From assembly GCA_021846065.1 (NCBI GenBank), contig JAJZCP010000025.1, positions 1-8,986 on the forward strand: a stretch of 8,986 nt of DNA, read 5' to 3'. Shown one piece after another: positions 1-5,203 of this stretch (positions within the stretch are counted from its first letter, which is position 1; each line of letters opens with the position of its first letter). The notes under the pieces were generated by a model. That model did not search any database, was not told where the DNA came from, and was given only the letters and a program-made list of their open reading frames with translations. Position numbers and translations under genes: made by a program. This stretch comes from Acidobacteriota bacterium (lineage in GTDB: Bacteria > Acidobacteriota > Terriglobia > Terriglobales > Acidobacteriaceae).

Positions 1-387
1 TTCAATCGCCAGGATGCCGTCGGTATAGGTGGCTTTGACCGACTCCGGATCGATCGTGTTCGGCAGGGTAAACGCACGGGCAAAACTGCCATAGCGGCGC
101 TCCACCCGGTGATAGTTTTCCTGCCTGGTTTCCTGCTCGAACTGGCGCTCGCCCCGAACCGTCAGCAGACTGTTTTCCAGCTGAACGTCGAAGTTCTCGA
201 GCTTCATGCCCGGAGCTTCGAGCTTGAGCACGATGTGGTTGGCGTCCTCATAAATATCAACCGGGGGAACGAAGGCGCTGGTCGCCAGGGACTCGTCCTC
301 ATTGCGGGAGAATCCCTGAACCAGAGAGTTGAGCCGGTTCTGCAGGGTGTAGATGTCCTCAAATGGGCTCCAACGAGTGATGGCCAT
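1..387 (-). CDS. hsp20: Small heat-shock protein, Hsp20/alpha-crystallin family (C-terminus cut by window edge)
   Basis: ATP-independent holdase chaperone that binds unfolding proteins in the cytoplasm. The minus strand reads 129 codons from the ATG at 387-385 and stays open at base 1, so the C-terminus lies outside the window. The start reads MAITRWSPFEDIYTLQNRLN, a typical bacterial Hsp20 N-terminus. The alpha-crystallin domain begins around residue 43 (PPVDIYEDANHIVLKLEAPG) and continues through LENSLLTVRGER and RRYGSFARAFTLPNTID to YTDGILAIE. The last piece is the start of the usual G-x-L motif region (ADGVLxIxxPK), so roughly 15-25 residues are missing. A strong Shine-Dalgarno, AAAGGAG at 401-395, lies 7 nt from the ATG and fixes the start. 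The gene is divergent from the antiporter gene. Its leader can fold over the Shine-Dalgarno (see findings). Family is clear; the subclass is not. Confidence 0.95.
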   Translation of the reverse strand, partial: MAITRWSPFEDIYTLQNRLNSLVQGFSRNEDESLATSAFVPPVDIYEDANHIVLKLEAPGMKLENFDVQLENSLLTVRGERQFEQETRQENYHRVERRYGSFARAFTLPNTIDPESVKATYTDGILAIE

Positions 388-599
388 GGTGCAACTCCTT
401 TGATATGAGCTCCCGTGGTCTTGAAGAGACTTGCGGGAAAAGTCGATAATCACAATGTACCACAATAGACGCAGAATATATGAGTGTTGTTGCATAAGAT
501 TTTTACCTGAAATTTTCCCTCTCCCTGCCGCCTTCTTTCGCCCCAGCCGCCCGCCACGCCCCGAAATGCCTCATTCTGTACGGGGGGAGGATTTCCTGC
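388..599. promoter_or_regulatory. Divergent intergenic region hsp20 / antiporter
   Basis: This 212-bp spacer must hold promoters in both directions. It is more AT-rich than its surroundings at about 440-525. Minus direction: TATATT at 480-475 could be a -10 box for hsp20, giving a leader of about 80 nt, but I see no good -35. Plus direction: TAAGAT at 495-500 is a possible -10 for the antiporter, also without a clear -35. CACAAT occurs twice 10 bp apart (451-456 and 461-466), so the minus strand reads ATTGTGGTACATTGTG. I see no CIRCE or HAIR operator and no clear sigma-32 promoter. The antiporter Shine-Dalgarno (GGGGGAGG, 583-590) sits at the right end. Individual boxes are weak; the regulatory nature follows from the divergent layout. 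Confidence 0.5.
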
Positions 600-1838
600 A
601 TGAGCGCTCTGGCGCTTTTTCTGCTGCAGATTGCCATCATCGTCTTGGTGACAGGACTATGCGGCGTCCTGCTTGAAAAGCTGGGGCAGCCCCGCGTCGT
701 TGGCGAGATGGTCGGCGGCATCGTGCTGGGCCGGTCCATCTTCGGTTACGCCGCCCCGCACCTGGTCGCCCAGCTCTTCCCACCCAACTCCCTGCACAGC
801 CTGAACTTAATCAGTGAGCTGGGGATGGTGCTCTACCTGTTTCTGGAAGGCATGAACCTGGACTTTGAGGCGGTCTGGAAGCAGCGGCAGACGGCGCTGC
901 GCATCAGCCTGTTCTCCATGGTGATTCCGTTTGTGCTGGGCTGCGGGTTGGGGATGCTGATGTACGGCCGCTTTCACGGTACCCAAGGCAACTCCATCGC
1001 CTTCATGATCTTCGTCGGAGTCGGGTTGTGCACCACGGCGTTTCCCGTGCTGGCCCGCATGCTCCGCGATAAGACAACTGGCGACGAGAAGCTGAACATG
1101 CTGGTGCTGGTGGCCGCCGCCATCGCCGACGTTCTGGGCTGGATGCTGCTGGCCGTCGCCCTGATGCTGACCGCGCCCCGTGCCTCCCCGTGGGCGCTGG
1201 GATTAAAGCTGGTCATGCTGGTTGCCTTCGGCGCGGTGCTGCTCGGCTTGGTGCGGCCGGCGATCAGCAAACTGGTCCGCTGGCGCGGAGCGCCCAACGT
1301 CACCCAGGTGCTGCTGGCCATCTTTATTGTCTTCGTGCTGTCCTGCGCTTTTGTCACGGAACGGCTCGGGGTGCATGCCCTGTTCGGCGCCTTTCTGGCC
1401 GGCATGTGCATGCCGCGGCTCCACAGCTGGCACCGCCAGCTGGAGCGGACGATCCATCCCCTGGTTTCAGTTCTGCTGCTGCCGGTGTTCTTCGCCGTCA
1501 CCGGCATTCATACGGAGTTCCGCGACCTGGGCGGCCGCGACGTACTCGGATGGTTCCTGTTACTGCTCGGAGTTGCGGTCATCACGAAAGTGGGGGGCGC
1601 CTACTATGGCGCCCGGCTCTCAAAGCTGCCGCAGCGGGAGTCCCTGCTGGTCGGTTTTTTGATGAACACGCGCGGGCTGGTGGACCTGGTGGTGGTGACA
1701 CTGGCCCTGCAGGCTGGCGCCATCAACGCGCAGCTTTTTACGATTCTGGTGCTGATTGCGCTGATCACCACCGCCATGACGGCCCCTGCCCTGCGGCTGC
1801 TGAAGGTGAAACCGGAAACCCCAGCGAAGACTGGCTAA
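600..1838 (+). CDS. Cation:proton antiporter, CPA2 family (CHX/KefB-like membrane domain)
   Basis: Polytopic inner-membrane exchanger moving Na+ or K+ against H+. The 412-residue protein is almost entirely hydrophobic with about 12-13 helices and no cytosolic RCK or USP domain, so it is a membrane-only form. CPA2 landmarks in order: EKLGQPRVVGEMVGGIVLG (26-44), SELGMVLYLFLEGMNLD (72-88), TTAFPVLARML (145-155), the ion-site helix AAAIADVLGWMLLA (172-185, D177), HALFGAFLAGMCMPR (259-273), PVFFAVTGIHTE (295-306), ITKVGGAYYGARL (328-340, K330) and MNTRGLVDLVVVTLAL (355-370). HALFGAF and NTRGLVDLVV resemble plant-CHX-like bacterial members. The residue before D177 is Ala where Asn or Asp is usual. 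Start ATG 600 has the Shine-Dalgarno GGGGGAGG 9 nt upstream. The gene stands alone: hsp20 is divergent and the downstream gene is convergent. Substrate ion and direction cannot be read from the sequence. Confidence 0.92.
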   Translation: MSALALFLLQIAIIVLVTGLCGVLLEKLGQPRVVGEMVGGIVLGRSIFGYAAPHLVAQLFPPNSLHSLNLISELGMVLYLFLEGMNLDFEAVWKQRQTALRISLFSMVIPFVLGCGLGMLMYGRFHGTQGNSIAFMIFVGVGLCTTAFPVLARMLRDKTTGDEKLNMLVLVAAAIADVLGWMLLAVALMLTAPRASPWALGLKLVMLVAFGAVLLGLVRPAISKLVRWRGAPNVTQVLLAIFIVFVLSCAFVTERLGVHALFGAFLAGMCMPRLHSWHRQLERTIHPLVSVLLLPVFFAVTGIHTEFRDLGGRDVLGWFLLLLGVAVITKVGGAYYGARLSKLPQRESLLVGFLMNTRGLVDLVVVTLALQAGAINAQLFTILVLIALITTAMTAPALRLLKVKPETPAKTG

Positions 1839-1939
1839 GCGATGCGGGCCTTGCCCGGCCGGCTGGATGGCAAACTGTGGCGGCGGATTACGCCTGGGGT
1901 CTGCATGTGCTGGACGCGGAAACTGCGGCCTTTCTTGCT

Positions 1940-2121
1940 GTCATTCCCGCAGGGAATCTGCTTCTGCTCTTGCCTTTCTTGTTGTCATTCCCGTAGGGAA
2001 TCTGCTTTTGTTTTTGTTCTTGCTTTTCTTTCTGTCATTCCCGCAGGGAATCCGCTTTTGTCTTTGCCTTGCTGTCACTCCCGCAGCAATCTGCTTCTGC
2101 TCTTGCCCCGGTCATTCCCGC
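1940..2121 (+). repeat. Degenerate tandem repeat array 1 (palindromic core, 5 units)
   Basis: Five copies of a roughly 22-nt core starting GTCAYTCCCG and ending in GAATCTGC lie at 1940-1961, 1984-2005, 2034-2055, 2074-2094 and 2111-2121 (half unit). Start-to-start distances are 44, 50, 40 and 37 bp. Units 1-3 contain a perfect 6-bp inverted repeat with a 3-nt loop (ATTCCCGCAGGGAAT at 1943-1957; GTA loop at 1987-2001; 2037-2051). Unit 4 is damaged (ACTCCCGCAGCAAT). Spacers are low-complexity pyrimidine tracts (CTTGCCTTTCTT-like). The array sits between convergent genes, and the last half-unit stops one base before the stop codon of the lipoprotein gene. All units have the same orientation as the array at 7465-7637. 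It resembles the dispersed palindromic TCATTCnnnG-type repeats seen in many environmental bacterial genomes. The spacer 1839-1939 holds nothing else I can identify. Confidence 0.9.
1987..2030 (+). terminator. Possible terminator formed by repeat unit 2
   Basis: The hairpin ATTCCC-GTA-GGGAAT (1987-2001) is followed after CTGC by a T-rich run (TTTTGTTTTTGTTCTTGC, 2006-2023). This is the copy in the array most like a rho-independent terminator and could end antiporter transcription. The stem is only 6 bp and the T-tract is interrupted by G, so efficiency is doubtful. On the minus strand the same hairpin is not followed by Us. Confidence 0.3.
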
Positions 2122-3036
2122 CTACTGCAGCCGTTTGATCTTCGTCCCGTCCGGAATTTTCAGCTGGAACTGATCGTTGGCGAGCGGCCGGTTGAGCGTC
2201 AGCTTCTCAATAGTCAGGGCAATCTGATACCCGTCCACGGGCCGGTCGATCACGATGCGGGTGGGATAGGGAATGTTCTGGACTGTCTGGTAGTTGCTAT
2301 AAAGCGTCTTGGTGACCAGGTCGCCTTTGTTGTCGTACTCGTCCTGCTGATACGGCAGAAGATCGGTGCGGCTGACGTGGACCACGCGGACCGGGATCAG
2401 CTCCTGGCTATTGCCGTGCCGGTGCAGAATGCCCAGATCGTAGTCCGGCTGTTCAACCAGCCGGTGCGTGTGCGGGTCGCGCTCCACACGGCTGTTGGTG
2501 GTTACATAGACCAGCTCGTCGGGCGCCACTTTCCGGATCAGCATGGAGTCAAAAAATACCCCCGGGCGCAGGTTCATCAGCGGATTGGGCGACGGCTTGG
2601 TGACCGTACCGCTGCCGGTAATCGCCTCGCTCTTGGGCGGAATCAGCAGCGTAAAGTGGGAGCCGTTGCTGGCCATGTCGAAGGCGCGCGTCTCCACCAC
2701 GGGCAGCATCCCCAGCACGCGCAGCATGTCCGGCTGCCGCAGCAGGATATAGCCGCGCAGCGAGGTATAGTCCGTCACCTTGCCCTTGCTGGCGCCGCCG
2801 ACGGAGGCGCGCATCAGCACCGTCGCACTCATTGAGTGGATCGAATCATAGCGCTGGTTCAGCGACTGGATCAGCTGCGCAGCACTGGCGCTCAGCACCA
2901 CTTGCGGCTGCTGCGGCCGTTCCAGCAGCCGCGTGTGCTTCAGGCATCCGGTCAGCGGCAGGGCCAGGATGGCGCCCAGCAGCAGCGACGCAGCCTGTTT
3001 GCCGAACACGAGTTGCGACCGTCGTCGGGCGTTCAC
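2122..3036 (-). CDS. Predicted lipoprotein with LolA/LolB-like (DUF4292-type) fold, unknown function
   Basis: The 304-residue protein starts with a basic N-region (MNARRRSQ), a hydrophobic stretch (about 16-29) and a lipobox LTGC (28-31). It should therefore be exported, lipidated on Cys31 and anchored to a membrane facing the periplasm. The mature part opens with LIQSLNQRYDSIHSMSATVLMRA (55-77), like the first strand-helix unit of LolA/LolB-fold proteins, followed by YILLRQPDMLRVLGMLPVVETRAFDMASNGSHF (96-128). It ends with LTIEKLTLNRPLANDQFQLKIPDGTKI (274-300), the typical 'N-x-P-L-x-D-x-x-F-x-x-x-x-P-x-G' ending of the LolA-like superfamily. A lipid- or lipoprotein-binding role is inference from fold resemblance only. 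The GTG start at 3036 overlaps the mltG stop by 4 nt (GTGA), so the two genes are probably translationally coupled. The stop at 2124-2122 touches repeat array 1. Confidence 0.8.
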   Translation of the reverse strand: MNARRRSQLVFGKQAASLLLGAILALPLTGCLKHTRLLERPQQPQVVLSASAAQLIQSLNQRYDSIHSMSATVLMRASVGGASKGKVTDYTSLRGYILLRQPDMLRVLGMLPVVETRAFDMASNGSHFTLLIPPKSEAITGSGTVTKPSPNPLMNLRPGVFFDSMLIRKVAPDELVYVTTNSRVERDPHTHRLVEQPDYDLGILHRHGNSQELIPVRVVHVSRTDLLPYQQDEYDNKGDLVTKTLYSNYQTVQNIPYPTRIVIDRPVDGYQIALTIEKLTLNRPLANDQFQLKIPDGTKIKRLQ

Positions 3037-4043
3037 CGGGCAACCTGCTTCCCGCCCGCCGCCTGCCGCTCCCGTTGCTGGCGGCGATAGGCCGCGACAT
3101 TGCGGGAGTGCTCGTCCAGCGTCGCCGCAAATAGCGAATGGCCCGCGTTCTGCGGGTCACTGACAAAGTAGAGAAAATTGCTTTGCGCCGGGTGCATGGC
3201 GGCCAGCAGTGCCTGGACGCCCGGGTTGCAGATCGGTCCGGGCGGCAGCCCCGTATGCATGTACGTGTTGTAGGCGGAATCAGCCTTCAGGTCGGACTGA
3301 TAGATCGTGCCGCGATAGCGGTTCTCCAGCAGCGCCGCGTAAATCACGCTGGGATCGGTCTCAAGTGGCATGCCTTTAGCCAGCCGGTTGACAAAGACGC
3401 TCGCCACCAGCGGCCGGTCCGCCGGGTCGGGCGTCTCGCGCTCCACCAGCGAGGCCAGCGTGACCGTCTGCGGAATGTTGTCATGCAAGCCGAGCGATAG
3501 CGTCTCCTGCCGGAAGTGCTGCACCATCTCCCGCAAAATCGCGTGCGGCGCCATGTTCGGCGAAAGTTTGTAGGTGTCTGGAAACAGGTAGCCCTCAAGG
3601 CTGGGAGCATTGGCGCTCAAATCCTGAATCAAATCCGTATCGTGCTGCTCCGCCGCCAGAAAGTCCGCGCGCGAGGCCAGTCCCGCCTTCTCTGCAGCGG
3701 CAGCGATATCAAAAATGTTGAAGCCTTCGGGGATGGTGAGCGCGATGGTGTAGACATCGCCGGCGCGGATGCGGTCATAAACGGCGAGCATCGGCGCAGG
3801 ATGATCGAAGCGGTAGACGCCCGCCTTCAGGGTGCCGCGGCGCAGCCGTGCGGTCGCAGCAAACAGCCACCGGCTGCGCACAATGCCGTTGCGCGCCAGG
3901 ATGTTTCCAATCGATGCCGCAGAGCTTCCTGCCGGAATGGTGACCAGCCGCGCCGCCGAAGGCCCGTAGGGGGTGATCAGCAGGTAGGTGGCGGCAGCGC
4001 CGGCCAGCAGAACAATCAAAAGCAAAGTCAGGAAAAAACGCAC
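3033..4043 (-). CDS. mltG: Endolytic murein transglycosylase MltG (YceG family)
   Basis: MltG cleaves nascent glycan strands in the periplasm, leaving a 1,6-anhydro end, and is thought to terminate peptidoglycan polymerisation. The 336-residue protein has one N-terminal membrane anchor (FFLTLLLIVLLAGAAATYLL, 3-22), a LysM-like region (VTIPAGSSAASIGNILARNGIVRS, 34-57) and the catalytic YceG domain. Key motifs are LTIPEGFNIFDIA (102-114), LEGYLFPDTYKL (149-160), ASLVERETPDPADRPLVASVFVNRL (197-221; E201/E203 region holds the catalytic Glu), GMPLETDPSVIYA (224-236), SAYNTYMHTGLPPGPICNPG (256-275) and AAMHPAQSNFLYFVSD (281-296). Length matches the family (E. coli about 340). The start is GTG at 4043, chosen because it precedes the anchor directly; no strong Shine-Dalgarno is visible. 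The gene leads an operon with the lipoprotein gene and is divergent from ruvX across 86 bp. Confidence 0.95.
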   Translation of the reverse strand: MRFFLTLLLIVLLAGAAATYLLITPYGPSAARLVTIPAGSSAASIGNILARNGIVRSRWLFAATARLRRGTLKAGVYRFDHPAPMLAVYDRIRAGDVYTIALTIPEGFNIFDIAAAAEKAGLASRADFLAAEQHDTDLIQDLSANAPSLEGYLFPDTYKLSPNMAPHAILREMVQHFRQETLSLGLHDNIPQTVTLASLVERETPDPADRPLVASVFVNRLAKGMPLETDPSVIYAALLENRYRGTIYQSDLKADSAYNTYMHTGLPPGPICNPGVQALLAAMHPAQSNFLYFVSDPQNAGHSLFAATLDEHSRNVAAYRRQQRERQAAGGKQVAR

Positions 4044-4129
4044 GTTAAATGGGATGTCCCGGCGGCGAACTGCGCTGCAAGAACTATTTTAAGCGCTTAC
4101 GGCCGCAACGGGCGGCTACCATCGTCTTC
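4044..4129. promoter_or_regulatory. Divergent mltG / ruvX promoter region with 10-bp palindrome
   Basis: This 86-bp spacer must start transcription both ways. A perfect 10-bp palindrome, TAAGCGCTTA, lies at 4090-4099 near its middle. On the minus strand it runs into TAAAAT (4091-4086), a fair -10 box for mltG with a leader of about 35 nt; no convincing -35 precedes it. On the plus strand TACCAT (4117-4122) lies 7 nt before the ruvX ATG. That would imply a leaderless or near-leaderless ruvX mRNA, which fits the lack of any Shine-Dalgarno before that ATG. The palindrome could be an operator for a dimeric regulator or chance. Confidence 0.4.
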
Positions 4130-4582
4130 ATGGAGCCACCGCCCGCCCGCGTTCTCGGGATCGACCACGGACAGCGTCGCATCGGCGTGGCGTTGTCGGA
4201 CGAACTGGGCCTGACCGTACAGCCCCTGTTAACGCTGCAGCACACCACCCTGCGCCAGGATGTGCGCTCGGTGGCGCGGCTGTGCCGGCGCTATGCGTGC
4301 TCCGACGTGGTGATCGGCTGGCCCATCCACATGTCCGGCGACCGGAGCTCCCGCGCGGCCGACGTCGAACATTTCGCCGGCGCCCTGCGTGAGCAGATCG
4401 AAATTCCCGTCCATCTGTGGGATGAGCGTCTGAGCACGGCCGAGGCTCACCGGCACTTGGAGGCTGCCGGCCGCAGCGTGCGGGATCGCAAGGATGTGAT
4501 TGATCAGGTGGCGGCGATGCTGATTTTAGAAAGCTGGCTGCAGGCGCGCCGGATCGCTCCCCCGGCCCCGGACGGAGACTAG
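4130..4582 (+). CDS. ruvX: RuvX/YqgF RNase H-like nuclease (pre-16S rRNA 5'-end processing / Holliday junction resolvase-like)
   Basis: Cytoplasmic RNase H-fold nuclease. YqgF is implicated in maturation of the 16S rRNA 5' end and the family was first proposed as a Holliday junction resolvase. From ATG 4130 the protein has 150 residues, matching the family (138-155). Motifs: VLGIDHGQRRIGVALSDELGL (8-28; metal-binding D12), DVVIGWPIHMSGDRSSRA (59-76; usual G-x-P-x-x-x-x-G loop), PVHLWDERLSTAEAHRHL (93-110; D98, E99) and RKDVIDQVAAMLILESWL (120-137; D125). An in-frame ATG at 4049 would add 27 residues with no family counterpart, so 4130 is preferred. No Shine-Dalgarno precedes 4130. The gene is divergent from mltG, a common ruvX neighbour, and is followed by greA after 106 bp with its own promoter. 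Confidence 0.9.
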   Translation: MEPPPARVLGIDHGQRRIGVALSDELGLTVQPLLTLQHTTLRQDVRSVARLCRRYACSDVVIGWPIHMSGDRSSRAADVEHFAGALREQIEIPVHLWDERLSTAEAHRHLEAAGRSVRDRKDVIDQVAAMLILESWLQARRIAPPAPDGD

Positions 4583-4604
4583 CCAGTGCGGCGCCCGGTA
4601 TAAT
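4575..4604 (+). promoter_or_regulatory. Probable sigma-70-type promoter of greA
   Basis: A perfect -10 box TATAAT lies at 4599-4604, 17 nt after the ruvX stop codon. The best -35 candidate is GAGACT at 4575-4580 (3 of 6 matches to TTGACA, 18-bp spacer), which overlaps the end of ruvX. The predicted leader to the greA ATG is about 78 nt and contains an inverted repeat CCGGC/GCCGG (4630-4634, 4642-4646) and a short reading frame (4660-4692). Confidence 0.5.
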
Positions 4605-4659
4605 GGGCCAATCGTATGAGGCGAACGTCCCGGCCTATCCTGCCGGAGCGCGCGCACAG

Positions 4660-4692
4660 ATGCCTCGCGTCAATAAGTTGAAGATCCCATGA
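4660..4692 (+). CDS. Possible 10-codon leader peptide, or frameshifted true N-terminus of GreA
   Basis: ATG at 4660 opens the frame MPRVNKLKIP and ends at TGA 4690-4692, overlapping the greA ATG as ATGA. A weak Shine-Dalgarno GGAG (4645-4648) lies 11 nt upstream and is partly inside the hairpin CCGGC-N7-GCCGG. The closing Ile-Pro is what precedes Met-Thr at the start of E. coli GreA (MQAIPMT). A single missing base at CCC|ATG, or a -1 shift, would join this peptide to GreA as ...KIPMTEQ. It may be a genuine coupled leader ORF, a decayed start, a sequencing or assembly indel, or chance. Confidence 0.3.
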   Translation: MPRVNKLKIP

Positions 4693-5162
4693 CTGAGCAG
4701 GTAAAGAAGAAGCTGGAAGAAGAAATTCGCCAGCTGGAACACGAATTGACCCACGAGCTGCCGCTCGAGATCAAGAAAGCGGCATCGCTCGGGGATTTGA
4801 GTGAAAACGCTGAATACCACATGGCCAAACAACGCCAGGTATTCGTCAACGCGCGTCTGGGCCAGTTGAAGCAGCGCATGTCGGAACTGGCGCTGGTGAA
4901 CCTGGCGAATATTCCGCGCGACCGTGCTGCCTTTGGCTCTACGGTGCTGGTCTATGACATCTCGAAGGATGAAAAGATCCAGTACAAGCTGGTCACCAGC
5001 GAAGAAGCTGACGTCAGCAAGGGCCTGATCTCCACCACCTCGCCGATTGGCCGTAGCCTGGTCGGCAAGCAGGTCGGGGATACGGCGGTCGTTGTCACTC
5101 CGAACGGCAATCGCGAGCTTGAAGTTTTGAAACTCGCCACCATTCACGATGTGGCTGAGTAA
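4689..5162 (+). CDS. greA: Transcription elongation factor GreA
   Basis: GreA enters the RNA polymerase secondary channel and stimulates cleavage of backtracked RNA 3' ends. The 157-residue protein has both domains: an N-terminal antiparallel coiled coil (about 1-72) with the acidic tip motif GDLSENAEYHMAKQRQ (35-50; D36 and E39 are the catalytic acids that hold Mg2+ in the polymerase), and a C-terminal FKBP-like domain (about 78-157) with FGSTVLVYD (82-90) and STTSPIGRSLVGKQVGD (115-131). With Met1-Thr2 set on E. coli Met6-Thr7, the acidic tip falls at the same position without gaps (D36 + 5 = D41). So this start lacks only the first residues of the usual protein, which appear to be encoded just upstream in the -1 frame. 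Only a weak Shine-Dalgarno precedes ATG 4689. It has its own TATAAT promoter after ruvX. Confidence 0.96.
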   Translation: MTEQVKKKLEEEIRQLEHELTHELPLEIKKAASLGDLSENAEYHMAKQRQVFVNARLGQLKQRMSELALVNLANIPRDRAAFGSTVLVYDISKDEKIQYKLVTSEEADVSKGLISTTSPIGRSLVGKQVGDTAVVVTPNGNRELEVLKLATIHDVAE

Positions 5163-5203
5163 TATCCGGACGGCGAGGCACGCTGGCGCGAGATGACCGC
5201 GAA

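Noticed and set aside
1854..1863. Palindromic CCCGGCCGGC stretch after the antiporter stop as a terminator
   Set aside because: No loop and no T-tract; ordinary for GC-rich sequence.
1842..2835. Open frames of 98 and 322 codons on the plus strand crossing repeat array 1 (translations rich in CHSRRESA and LLLFLF)
   Set aside because: They are readings of the repeat units and then of the antisense of the lipoprotein gene; no start signal and no protein-like conservation pattern.
4049..4129. ATG 4049 as ruvX start (177-residue protein)
   Set aside because: The extra 27 residues have no counterpart in RuvX proteins, which begin a few residues before the LGIDxG motif; ATG 4130 fits.
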